Assembly: GCF_015319355.1 (NCBI RefSeq)
Contig: NZ_JADILU010000008.1
Span: 164,238-228,237, forward strand
DNA length: 64,000 nt
Source: Psychroserpens luteus
GTDB lineage: Bacteria; Bacteroidota; Bacteroidia; Flavobacteriales; Flavobacteriaceae
Reading direction: 5' to 3'
The notes under the pieces are model-generated. The model saw nothing but the letters and a program-made list of their open reading frames with translations, ran no database searches and had not been told where the DNA came from. Shown in pieces: positions 40,451 to 49,053 of this stretch. The position numbers and the translations under genes were made by a program. Every line of letters begins with the position of its first letter. The first letter of the stretch is position 1.

Positions 40451-41359
40451 TTAAAGGTATTCTGCAATAATTAAAGCGTGGTCTGAAGCATTGGAGTATT
40501 CTTTTTTCAAAACAATAGGTTTATGCTTTTTTGATAACCAAACATGATCAAGTTCTAACAGCGGAATTCCCATAGGCCATGTCGCAGTAAATCCATCATT
40601 ACAGGAGTGAAAGCTTTCAAAATTTTCTTTATATAGATCAAAAAAAGCACTTTCGTAAGGTATGTTAAAATCTCCAACAATGTAGTCTACTTGGTTTTGA
40701 TTTGCCAAATTTAAAATGTGTCCTAAAGGGACTTTTTTGTCAACTAACAAATTAGAGGTCGCATCTGAAATCATCATCTTTACGCTTTTATGTCTCAAGG
40801 TGATTTTTAAAACAGCAGAAGTTTGAATGTCATCTTCATATACAAAATCTAATAGAGTAATATTTCCTTTTGCAGCAATTAGCATTGCACCACCTAAAAC
40901 CTCAAAATTATAGTCTGGGAGTTCTAATTTTAATGCTTCAAAATTGGTTAAAATTTCCTTGGGAGCTTCTACAAAAGCCAGAATATCTGGTTGGTAATTA
41001 GCAACGCTTTCTTTAAGAACATCAATTGGGAGTTGGTCACGTTTTGCTAAATTCCAGAATAGAACTTTTGATGACTCTTTGTTTGAAACAGGTTTGGTTG
41101 TTTGGTAATCATTTTTGAACCACAACGCTATTAAAATACCACAGACAATAATTAAAGAGATTCTAATTTTTTTTCTTCGGAAACATATAACCAAAAGTAC
41201 AAGTCCAACTAAAATAAGAATAGGCATTGGAGATGCATAAAACAATATGCTCAGTGGGAAAATTCTATCTTTAATTAGAAAGTGAACTAGTAATAAAAAA
41301 GCATACCCAAATAGGAGGTATGCTTTATAGTTTTGTCTTAAATTTAGTTTCAAAGTCAT
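40451..41359 (-). CDS. Endonuclease/exonuclease/phosphatase-fold membrane protein
   Basis: The first about 85 residues contain three hydrophobic helices. The rest is an EEP-fold domain with KVLFWNLAKR, PDILAFVEAP (metal Glu), YIVGDFNIPYES (Asp, Asn) and the C-terminal pair LDHVWLSKKH and NASDHALIIAEY. Substrate could be nucleic acid, a phospholipid or an inositol phosphate; none can be chosen from sequence. It lies 41 bp after lysS on the same strand and may be transcribed with it. Confidence 0.85.
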   Translation of the reverse strand: MTLKLNLRQNYKAYLLFGYAFLLLVHFLIKDRIFPLSILFYASPMPILILVGLVLLVICFRRKKIRISLIIVCGILIALWFKNDYQTTKPVSNKESSKVLFWNLAKRDQLPIDVLKESVANYQPDILAFVEAPKEILTNFEALKLELPDYNFEVLGGAMLIAAKGNITLLDFVYEDDIQTSAVLKITLRHKSVKMMISDATSNLLVDKKVPLGHILNLANQNQVDYIVGDFNIPYESAFFDLYKENFESFHSCNDGFTATWPMGIPLLELDHVWLSKKHKPIVLKKEYSNASDHALIIAEYL

Positions 41360-41400
41360 TGTATTTCGATACTAAACTAACAAGTGTTTAAAATATTGTG

Positions 41401-43092
41401 TTAAGCTATTTCTACAAATAGGCCATCATCATTTTTGAGAACTTTGGCTACACTTTTGGCAGTGAGTCCTTTTATAGATTTATCCCATTTTTTATTACTT
41501 AAACCAGATTGTACTTTAAGATCATTAAGTGCTATTGGTGAATTTGCTTTAAGAATAGCGAAAATTGCTTTTTCTTCCTCGCTCATTTCAACTTTCTTCT
41601 TTTCTGCACGCATTTGAGGAAAGAATAATACTTCTTGAATAGACTGATTATTCGTTAAAAACATAATTAAACGATCCATTCCAATTCCCATTCCAGATGT
41701 TGGAGGCATTCCGTATTCTAAAGCACGTAAGAAATCGTGATCTATAAATTCGGTAGCTTCATCATCACCTTTAGCAGCCAGTTTAAGTTGGTGCTCAAAT
41801 CGTTCTCTTTGATCTATTGGGTCGTTTAACTCTGAATATGCGTTAGCGATCTCTTTTCCGCAGACCATCAATTCAAAACGCTCAGTCAATTCTGGGTTTT
41901 CACGATGCTCTTTACATAAAGGACTCATTTCCTTTGGATAATCGGTAATAAAGGTTGGTTGGATGTAATTTCCTTCACATTTTTCTCCAAAAATTTCATC
42001 AATAAGTTTTCCTTTACCCATGGTATCGTCAACTTCAATGTGCATGTCTTTTGCTGCTTGGCGAATTTCTGCCTCAGTCTTACCAGTGATATCAAAACCA
42101 GTAAAATGTTTGATAGAATCTGCCATGGTTACACGAGCGTAAGGTGCTTTGAAGTTAATTTTATGCTCTCCAAATGTTGCTTCGGTTGTTCCGTTGACAG
42201 CGATTGCGCAGTGTTCTAAAAGTTGTTCGCAGAAATCCATCATCCAATTGTAATCTTTGTAAGATACATAGATTTCCATGGCAGTAAACTCAGGATTGTG
42301 AGTTCTATCCATACCTTCATTTCTAAAGTTTTTAGAAAACTCATAAACACCATCAAAACCACCAACAATTAATCGTTTTAAATACAACTCATTAGCAATT
42401 CTCATGTACAACGGAATATCTAAACTGTTGTGATGAGTGATAAACGGACGAGCAGCAGCACCTCCAGGAATTGGCTGAAGAATTGGTGTTTCAACCTCGA
42501 AATATCCAGCTGTATTGAAAAAATCACGCATTGCAGTAAATAACTTTGTGCGTTTTACGAATACTTCTTTAACGTGTGGATTTACAACCAAATCTGCATA
42601 ACGCTGTCTGTAGCGCATTTCTGGATCGTTGAATTCATCAAAGGTTTTACCTTCACTATCTGTTTTTGGTAGAGGCAAAGGTTTTAAAGCTTTACTAAGT
42701 AACGTAAAACCTTTAACCATGACTGTTTTTTCACCAACTTTAGTGGTGAATAATTCGCCTTCAATACCTATAAAATCTCCAATATCTAAGAGTTTTTTAT
42801 AGACATCGTTGTATTTGCTTTTGTCATCTCCAGTACAAATTTCATCTCTGTTAAAATAGACTTGTATTCTGCCAGCACTATCTTGTAGCTCAGCAAAACT
42901 TGCATTTCCTTGAATACGACGAGACATTAATCGACCAGCTATAATGACCTTTTTACCGTCTTCAAAGTTGTTTTTAATCTGTTTTGAAGTGTGGTCTACA
43001 GGGAATAAATCTGCAGGATAAGGGTTGATGCCTATGGCTCTTAATTTTGCGAGTTTCTCGCGTCTTACTAATTCTTGTTCTGAAAGCTGCAT
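41401..43092 (-). CDS. lysS: Lysyl-tRNA synthetase, class II
   Basis: LysS charges tRNA-Lys with lysine. The N-terminal OB-fold (KVIIAGRLMSRRIQGNASFA) binds the anticodon. Class II motif 2 is NFRNEGMDRTHNPEFTAMEI and motif 3 is GMGIGMDRLIMFLTN. After the usual end (VLFFPQMR) there is a tail of about 60 residues (MSEEEKAIFAILKANSPIAL), making 563 residues against about 505 in E. coli. The tail looks like a small winged-helix-type domain; I recall it in other Flavobacteria. Confidence 0.96.
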   Translation of the reverse strand: MQLSEQELVRREKLAKLRAIGINPYPADLFPVDHTSKQIKNNFEDGKKVIIAGRLMSRRIQGNASFAELQDSAGRIQVYFNRDEICTGDDKSKYNDVYKKLLDIGDFIGIEGELFTTKVGEKTVMVKGFTLLSKALKPLPLPKTDSEGKTFDEFNDPEMRYRQRYADLVVNPHVKEVFVKRTKLFTAMRDFFNTAGYFEVETPILQPIPGGAAARPFITHHNSLDIPLYMRIANELYLKRLIVGGFDGVYEFSKNFRNEGMDRTHNPEFTAMEIYVSYKDYNWMMDFCEQLLEHCAIAVNGTTEATFGEHKINFKAPYARVTMADSIKHFTGFDITGKTEAEIRQAAKDMHIEVDDTMGKGKLIDEIFGEKCEGNYIQPTFITDYPKEMSPLCKEHRENPELTERFELMVCGKEIANAYSELNDPIDQRERFEHQLKLAAKGDDEATEFIDHDFLRALEYGMPPTSGMGIGMDRLIMFLTNNQSIQEVLFFPQMRAEKKKVEMSEEEKAIFAILKANSPIALNDLKVQSGLSNKKWDKSIKGLTAKSVAKVLKNDDGLFVEIA

Positions 43093-43183
43093 GCTAAATA
43101 TATTTATGATAACCTATCTTCACGATAAGCAGGTGCAAAATTACATTATTTACAAGAATTAGGGAACTACTTTTTACATTGAT

Positions 43184-44638
43184 TTAGTTTATCAAAACAG
43201 ATTTTTCTAAATCTGTAAATAGAAAAACCGTTTTTACCTTATGACTTTCTATTGGCCACGATTGAATTATCGTTTTTACCTTCAAATTTAGCGCTTTAAT
43301 ACTATTGTATAATCCCAATTGTCTTGCGCTAGCTTTTGTAATGTCTCCGTTTTTGGGAATCCAACATAAATCATCCTGAAACAATAATTGTTCTTCTGGG
43401 AAATAGTAAATCAAATAATCTACAGTGTGCGCAGATTTTTCTCCAATAAAATAGATTTCCATCTCTCTTTTTGAACCTAAAATCAAATGATCTGTAATGA
43501 TTTGAGTTTTTAAAGGTTTTGGCTCTAACTCTAAATTATCTGGTTCAATCGTGTGTGAACTATTGGCTATAAACTCAACATATTCTTTACTAATTGAAGT
43601 ACATAATATTGTAGCATCTTCATGAACGAAAGCTCTCAGGCCACCTAAATAATGCGGATGATGATGTCCAAATACAAAATATTTTATTGGTTTAGTTGGG
43701 ATGATTTTTTTTACTTCGGAAATAATAAGCTCCCCATTTTTGCTGTTTATTGGAGCTTCAGCAACCAACACATAATCATCAAATTCGACAACCATAACTT
43801 TATCATCTGTATGTAATAGATCTATGAAGTAGATGAAGTCGTTGTATTTTGTCGTTTTTAATTCTGGAATGATTTCATCTTCTACAATTTGATAGCCTAT
43901 GGGTTCGGATAAAAGTTTAGGTAAATTTGAGGTAATACTACTATCTGTAATTTCAATGTGGTCTATGATTTTTCCATTGATTTTTTCGACAGTAATTTTT
44001 CTTGGAAAAGATACTTGTTCTAACTCTCTATATTCAGAATATAAAAATGTCGTCGTAACATCACCATATAGTTCGTCAAAACCAGTGTAAGTGATTTTTT
44101 CTACTAGATTATTAGCGCGATTGATATAAATTTCAGTTAAAAACTCGTTTATTTTTGTTGAATAACAAATCGTGTCATCAGTTGATTTTATTTCAATAGC
44201 GCTATTATTCTTAATCACATATTCAATTAAAGTTAGTGGCGAATATCTTGCTGTATTCATTAGTTTTTCGAACACAAATTTTGAAGATACAGATCTAATC
44301 TCTTGGTCACCATAATCTAAATTAAGGATATTGAAATTCACAATATCAGTTTTAGAAGTGTAATTTCGGTTTCTATTCGTAGTTAAACTATCTCGTTTTG
44401 AGAAATGTCTTTTGTTAATCCATACTTCTCCTTTAATACTATAAACATTTGTTTCCCAAGGTTTAGAATTATGACCAAGTAGGTGTTCTTGTTCGGTATA
44501 ATTAACATGTAGAACTTCGTTTTCTGATTTACTAGAAAGTATTTTAGAAGCAGTTTCTAAATAATTAATTTGAGAGAAACATAATGATGCATTTGCAAAA
44601 ACAAGTACTGTAAAGAGGTGTTTAACTATAAGTTTCAT
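43184..44638 (-). CDS. Secreted MBL-fold protein with degenerate metal motif
   Basis: A signal peptide (ending ASLCFSQ) is followed by an about 240-residue beta-rich part, then a metallo-beta-lactamase fold from about residue 260. The central motif, normally HxHxDH, reads H325-H-H-P-H-Y330, followed by LGGLRAF. The Asp and the last His of the motif are therefore His and Tyr. Later elements (GEKSAHTVDYLIYYFPEEQL, then LFQDDLCW) keep His and Asp at the expected spots. Whether it binds two metals is unclear. The DUF1573 gene lies 6 bp upstream on the same strand. Confidence 0.8.
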   Translation of the reverse strand: MKLIVKHLFTVLVFANASLCFSQINYLETASKILSSKSENEVLHVNYTEQEHLLGHNSKPWETNVYSIKGEVWINKRHFSKRDSLTTNRNRNYTSKTDIVNFNILNLDYGDQEIRSVSSKFVFEKLMNTARYSPLTLIEYVIKNNSAIEIKSTDDTICYSTKINEFLTEIYINRANNLVEKITYTGFDELYGDVTTTFLYSEYRELEQVSFPRKITVEKINGKIIDHIEITDSSITSNLPKLLSEPIGYQIVEDEIIPELKTTKYNDFIYFIDLLHTDDKVMVVEFDDYVLVAEAPINSKNGELIISEVKKIIPTKPIKYFVFGHHHPHYLGGLRAFVHEDATILCTSISKEYVEFIANSSHTIEPDNLELEPKPLKTQIITDHLILGSKREMEIYFIGEKSAHTVDYLIYYFPEEQLLFQDDLCWIPKNGDITKASARQLGLYNSIKALNLKVKTIIQSWPIESHKVKTVFLFTDLEKSVLIN

Positions 44639-44644
44639 AGAGGC

Positions 44645-45079
44645 TTATTGTTGATTATCTAAATCCTTCAAAACTTCACCTTTGATTCTTAATATTTTAT
44701 TTCCTTCAGTAGCATTAGACATTACTGTAATAGATTTTGAGAATTTACCTAGTCTGTTAGTTGCATATTTAATACTAATCTCTGCAGAAGTTCCTGGAAG
44801 AACTGCTTGTTTAGGATATGTTGGTACAGTACAGCCACAAGATGTTTTTACATTAGAAATTACAATTGGAGCATCTCCTGTATTTTTGAAAGTGAACACT
44901 CTAACACCATCTGCATTTTGTTGGATGGTACCATAATCTATAGTTGTAGTTTCAAAAGTAAGAACGCCAGAAGTCTCATTTTGTGCAAATGACATACTTG
45001 TAAATAATAAGGCGATTGCAACTAGTGCGCAATTGAAAATTGATTTTAAACTGTTTGTTTTGAGTGTAATGAAATTCAT
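44645..45079 (-). CDS. DUF1573 secreted protein
   Basis: A signal peptide ends SMSFAQ. The single immunoglobulin-like DUF1573 domain has FETTTIDYGTIQQNADGVRV, the conserved NVKTSCGCTVPTYPKQAVLP and ISIKYATNRLGKFSKSITV. Such proteins are periplasmic or surface proteins of unknown role, abundant in Bacteroidota. It probably forms an operon with the MBL-fold gene. Confidence 0.9.
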   Translation of the reverse strand: MNFITLKTNSLKSIFNCALVAIALLFTSMSFAQNETSGVLTFETTTIDYGTIQQNADGVRVFTFKNTGDAPIVISNVKTSCGCTVPTYPKQAVLPGTSAEISIKYATNRLGKFSKSITVMSNATEGNKILRIKGEVLKDLDNQQ

Positions 45080-45186
45080 GATATTTGTTTTTTTGATTAT
45101 TAAGTCACAAACATCATTAATTACTTTGGGAAATCTTAAAAATAGGAGGTTGAAATGAGTACTAGTCCTTAGGTTGAATTGTGTAA

Positions 45187-46242
45187 CTATTTGGTAAACA
45201 GTGATTTTAATTCGTTTCTGGAATTGACATTTAATTTTTTATAAACGTTATTTACATGTGTTTTAACAGTGCTTACGCTTACAAAAAGCGTTTCTGCTAT
45301 GTCTTTATTCGTATTATCACCTAACAATAAGTCTAAAACATTTTGTTCTTGTTTTGTCAATTGCTCTTTAGCTTCGATATGTTGTTTTGATTTTTTGTTT
45401 TTTGCTGAAATGAGAAACCACAAGTTTAATAGAACTGAAACAATAAGTAAGCCAACCCAAAGGTAAGACCAGTTAAAGCTTGATTTTTCTTCCGAAGGAA
45501 ACACAATAAACTTATCTGAGGTTAATTCTGCCTCATACTGTTTTGCGTAAGATGAATTTGGATAGGAATCTTGTAATCGCTCCAACAATTCATCATAATA
45601 AGAATTCGTTTTTAAATCTTCTAAATAATAATTATGAAACTGATTACCACGATCAGATAGAAAAGCGTAGATGTAAAGTTCTGCTAAAGGTTCGTCAAGA
45701 TCTTTACCATAATTTTGTAATGTTTTAAACCATTTTTTGTTGTTTAAATTTCGGTTTGCTTTGCTTCTAAATTCAGAATAAGCAAATCTCATTTCCTCTT
45801 TTAGAGAGTCAATTTGGATAAAAGCACTTGTTTTTGGATTGTTTGAATCAATATCGCAAAACATTTGAGCATCAAAAGATAATGGGAACGTTATGGAGTC
45901 TGTACGTTTCGCAATGAATAAAATATCCTTATAATCTGTGCAATGACCATCAAAATGATTGCTACTTTGATTAGATGATGTGCAATTGTCAACGTGTAGT
46001 TTATAGATTTTTTGCTGAATATCAAGCAGGTTCTGGTCAAACTTAAAGAAGCCACTAGAATCGGTTTTTACTTTAGTGATAATTTGCTCATCGTTGATGC
46101 CATCGAGTGTTCGGTAGTCTTCAATAACCGAAAGATAGACTTCACTTTGCCAACGTTCATTGTCAATGTGTCCTTGGAAATGATGTTGTGCAACCGCAAC
46201 ATTTCCGAAGAAAAAAATAATAACATATACTAAATATCTCAC
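45187..46242 (-). CDS. Membrane-anchored LuxR-type transcription regulator
   Basis: The 351-residue product has a signal peptide (ending NVAVAQ), a periplasmic region of about 235 residues, one transmembrane helix near 262-282 (LWVGLLIVSVLLNLWFLISA) and a cytoplasmic LuxR/GerE helix-turn-helix at the end (NVLDLLLGDNTNKDIAETLF, VSVSTVKTHVNNVYKKLNVN). It has no receiver domain. The N-terminus resembles DUF4369-type ligand or lipid-binding domains, but this is weak. The design suggests direct signalling from periplasm to DNA. The target genes are unknown. Confidence 0.82.
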   Translation of the reverse strand: MRYLVYVIIFFFGNVAVAQHHFQGHIDNERWQSEVYLSVIEDYRTLDGINDEQIITKVKTDSSGFFKFDQNLLDIQQKIYKLHVDNCTSSNQSSNHFDGHCTDYKDILFIAKRTDSITFPLSFDAQMFCDIDSNNPKTSAFIQIDSLKEEMRFAYSEFRSKANRNLNNKKWFKTLQNYGKDLDEPLAELYIYAFLSDRGNQFHNYYLEDLKTNSYYDELLERLQDSYPNSSYAKQYEAELTSDKFIVFPSEEKSSFNWSYLWVGLLIVSVLLNLWFLISAKNKKSKQHIEAKEQLTKQEQNVLDLLLGDNTNKDIAETLFVSVSTVKTHVNNVYKKLNVNSRNELKSLFTK

Positions 46243-46268
46243 AGCACTAAACTACTATATTTTATTGA

Positions 46269-46525
46269 AAACCTGAGTTCGACCTAACATTTGTTTTCAG
46301 TTTGAATGAATTTTTATTCTATTAGCAGTTATGATTTTGAAAGACTAACTGGTTAATTTGAAAAATTAGAACAATAATTGGAAAAAAATCATCAAATCTT
46401 TTTAGAAACCTTGATAAAATGCAATCTTATTGTTTAAAATTATCTCGATATTCCAATAATTTCACACTTCAAATCTCACTTTTATTGGGGTTCTGAAAAT
46501 TAAATCTTAAGTCGAACTCAGGTTT
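46269..46525. mobile_element. 257-bp element with about 33-bp terminal inverted repeats (MITE-like)
   Basis: The 370-bp gap between 46242 and 46615 has no gene apart from this element. AAACCTGAGTTCGAC at 46269-46283 is the exact reverse complement of 46511-46525. The match continues inward to about 33 bp with a few mismatches (ends in TTTTCAG on each arm). The interior is AT-rich with no reading frame. No target-site duplication is evident. Confidence 0.6.
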
Positions 46526-46614
46526 AAATGTAACAAAGAAACTCAAATGACGTCCTATAATTACATCAGTCAATTCATGTCGAGCACATTTCGGCATCAT
46601 TAAAATTATTACAT

Positions 46615-46773
46615 ATGAGTTTTTGGAGAGTTATTCTCGCTATTATTTGTCCGCCTTTAGCTGTTATAGGAAAAGGGTGTGGTTCTATTCTAATTGTCTT
46701 TATACTTTGGATATTTGGATGGGTTCCTGGTGTCATTGCAGCACTAGTAATTCTTAATAATCCTGAAAGATAA
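46615..46773 (+). CDS. YqaE/Pmp3 family small membrane protein
   Basis: The 52-residue reading frame encodes two transmembrane helices: MSFWRVILAIICPPLAVIGK, then GCGSILIVFILWIFGWVPGV, then IAALVILNN. The ICPPLAV and W-x-PG-x-IxA patterns are diagnostic of the Pmp3/YqaE (UPF0057) family, stress-related membrane proteolipids. It lies close after the 257-bp inverted-repeat element. Confidence 0.88.
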   Translation: MSFWRVILAIICPPLAVIGKGCGSILIVFILWIFGWVPGVIAALVILNNPER

Positions 46774-46813
46774 AACCGTATCTTTGTTGTATTAAACCAT
46801 TAAATATTTTAAA

Positions 46814-47584
46814 ATGAATAAATTTTTCACACTCATTGCGTGCGCTTTAACATTGACTTTAACGAGTTGTCAGTTTTCTGAAAACATCTATATTAACGAA
46901 GATGGAAGCGGTAAAATGGAATTTTCTATGGATGCCTCAGAAATGATGGAAATGGTATCTCAAATGGGAGATGGAGAGTCTTCAAAAGGAATGGATAAAG
47001 CAATGGATTCTACAATAGTTTTTAAAGATTTTATTGAAGAAAATAGAGATAGTATCGCAACCTTATCACCAGAGGAGCAACAAAAAATAATGGCTTTAAA
47101 GGATTTTAAAATGCACATGCAAATGAATCCTGAAACCAAAAAAATGGTGTTTGATTTATCTACAGATTTTAAAGATGCAAATAATCTTCAAGATATGTTT
47201 AAGGCGATGAATAGCTTTAGTAACCTACAAGGTAAAGGTGGAGCTGAACAAAATACGCCATCGAGTCCTTTTTCTGGTATTGGAGAAGATGGGTCTACAG
47301 ATGTGCAATATTCTTATGATGGAACCGTGTTTAAGAGATCGTCTAAGATTATTGATAAAGAATTACACCAACAGTCACTAGATAGTTTAGGGCAATCTGC
47401 TATGATGTTTGGGTCTTCTAAATACACGATTAATTATCATTTTCCTAGAGCTGTTAAATCATTCTCTAAAGAAGGTGCAATGTATAGTGAGGATAGAAAA
47501 ACGGTGACTTTTGAAGTTGGATTTATGGACATGCTTAAAGATCCTGAGTTATTGGATTTTGAAGTTGTTTTAGAAGATAAATAG
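46814..47584 (+). CDS. Predicted lipoprotein of unknown function
   Basis: The signal (FFTLIACALTLTLTSC) is followed by a beta-start ENIYINEDGSGKMEFSMDAS, a Met/Asp-rich helical middle, a Gly-rich loop and the C-terminal KYTINYHFPRAVKSFSKEGA. The NEDGSGKMEFS start is one I associate with flavobacterial envelope proteins, but no domain name can be given. The lipB gene starts at a GTG one base after its stop, so they are probably co-translated. Confidence 0.75.
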   Translation: MNKFFTLIACALTLTLTSCQFSENIYINEDGSGKMEFSMDASEMMEMVSQMGDGESSKGMDKAMDSTIVFKDFIEENRDSIATLSPEEQQKIMALKDFKMHMQMNPETKKMVFDLSTDFKDANNLQDMFKAMNSFSNLQGKGGAEQNTPSSPFSGIGEDGSTDVQYSYDGTVFKRSSKIIDKELHQQSLDSLGQSAMMFGSSKYTINYHFPRAVKSFSKEGAMYSEDRKTVTFEVGFMDMLKDPELLDFEVVLEDK

Positions 47585-47585
47585 T

Positions 47586-48284
47586 GTGAATAAACATATA
47601 AAACTCCAAGATTTAGGAACTAAAGATTTTAAAGAAACTTGGGATTACCAAGAGGAAATCTTTAAAGGTATTTTAGATACTAAAATCAAGAATAGGCGTG
47701 AAGACGCAGGATTAGAAACAGATAATTATTTTCTGTTTGTTGAGCATCCTCATGTATACACTTTAGGTAAAAGTGGTGATGTGTCTAATTTATTGCTTTC
47801 TGAAGAGCAATTGACTCAAAAAGGAGCAACATTCTACAAAATAAATAGAGGAGGAGATATCACGTATCATGGACCTGGTCAAATTGTTGGTTATCCTATA
47901 TTGGATTTGGATAATTTTTTCACTGATATTCATAAATACCTAAGATTTCTTGAAGAGGTGATCATTCTAACGTTAGATGAATACGGATTAAGAGCCGAAC
48001 GTAGTCCTGGTGAAACAGGTGTTTGGTTAGACGTTGGTACACCATTTGCCAGAAAAATTTGTGCCATGGGAGTTCGTGCTAGTCGTTGGGTGACCATGCA
48101 TGGTTTTGCACTAAATGTCAATGCCGATTTAGGTTATTTTGATAACATTATACCTTGCGGAATTCGTGGCAAAGCAGTCACGTCTTTACAGGTTGAGTTA
48201 GGTGTTGAAAAAATAAATGAAGCCGAAGTTAAAGAAAAACTTCTGAAGCATTTTAGTGCGCTTTTTGAGGCTGAGTTTGTTTAA
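47586..48284 (+). CDS. lipB: Octanoyltransferase
   Basis: LipB moves octanoyl groups from acyl carrier protein to lipoyl domains such as that of E2 (4834) in this window. The signature GGDITYHGPGQIVGYPILDL is present. Catalytic Lys157 (RKICAMGVR) and Cys191 (IIPCGIRGK) are 34 residues apart, as in E. coli LipB (135/169). The start is GTG; MNKHIKLQDLG is the normal N-terminus for Flavobacteria, so the GTG is accepted. Confidence 0.95.
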   Translation: MNKHIKLQDLGTKDFKETWDYQEEIFKGILDTKIKNRREDAGLETDNYFLFVEHPHVYTLGKSGDVSNLLLSEEQLTQKGATFYKINRGGDITYHGPGQIVGYPILDLDNFFTDIHKYLRFLEEVIILTLDEYGLRAERSPGETGVWLDVGTPFARKICAMGVRASRWVTMHGFALNVNADLGYFDNIIPCGIRGKAVTSLQVELGVEKINEAEVKEKLLKHFSALFEAEFV

Positions 48285-48290
48285 TTTTAC

Positions 48291-49007
48291 TTATTTACTT
48301 GTATTTAAAAACTCTAATAATTCACTACCAACAACCTCTAATGCTTTTAATACTGCTTTAGATTTTGTTTGCTCACGCAATTCTGAATCTGTGAGTTCCT
48401 TAGACGTTTTTTGACCAAAACTTTCTTGAGTAGAAATCGTTGTAAAAGGAATAATTCCTGTTTTAGTATCCATTAAAAAAATCTCAACAGTAGCAAAGGC
48501 TTTTGTTTCATTTGCAGAGAACGTTTTGTATTTATAGTACGTATCACTTCTAATATTGTAAACGAGTAGGAGGTTAGCTTGCAAACGAATAGAGATATCT
48601 CTCAAACTCACAATAGAAGAGTTTTTATCTGCCATAATAGATGGCATTAAAATAGTTTTATTCACTTTTTGAGAACTTTGGATTTTAGATTTTAAAGCGT
48701 CAACATAAGACTGTTGATTTTTTAGAAACTCTTCATCACGATAACCATAGTACGTATTATGGTTAGAATCTTTAGTGTAGTTGAAAACAGCAACTTTAAG
48801 AGAGTCTCCAAGCTCTATGTTGCCATTGAGTATTAAAGGAATGTTTTCTTCGGAAATCGTCTGTCCTGAAGAGTTGAACAATGATTTGGTAATGGTTTCT
48901 TGGCTTCTATACTTTTCGCTTTCATAAGAAGAGTTTGGTAAGGTTTTTACCGCATTACATGAACTAAAAACTAAAAAAACGAGAATGAAGTAAAATGGAT
49001 ATTTCAT
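48291..49007 (-). CDS. Predicted lipoprotein of unknown function
   Basis: A lipoprotein signal (FYFILVFLVFSSC) is followed by a mixed alpha/beta region (LGDSLKVAVFNYTKDSNHNT; SLRDISIRLQANLLLVYNIR; FATVEIFLMDTKTGIIPFTT). The layout recalls CsgG/curli-type or DUF4136-like envelope proteins, but there is no firm match. It converges on lipB with only six bases between stops. Confidence 0.7.
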   Translation of the reverse strand: MKYPFYFILVFLVFSSCNAVKTLPNSSYESEKYRSQETITKSLFNSSGQTISEENIPLILNGNIELGDSLKVAVFNYTKDSNHNTYYGYRDEEFLKNQQSYVDALKSKIQSSQKVNKTILMPSIMADKNSSIVSLRDISIRLQANLLLVYNIRSDTYYKYKTFSANETKAFATVEIFLMDTKTGIIPFTTISTQESFGQKTSKELTDSELREQTKSKAVLKALEVVGSELLEFLNTSK

Positions 49008-49053
49008 GTTAGTTAGATTTTATTTCTTAACGCTAAATAGAAACTATTATTAT

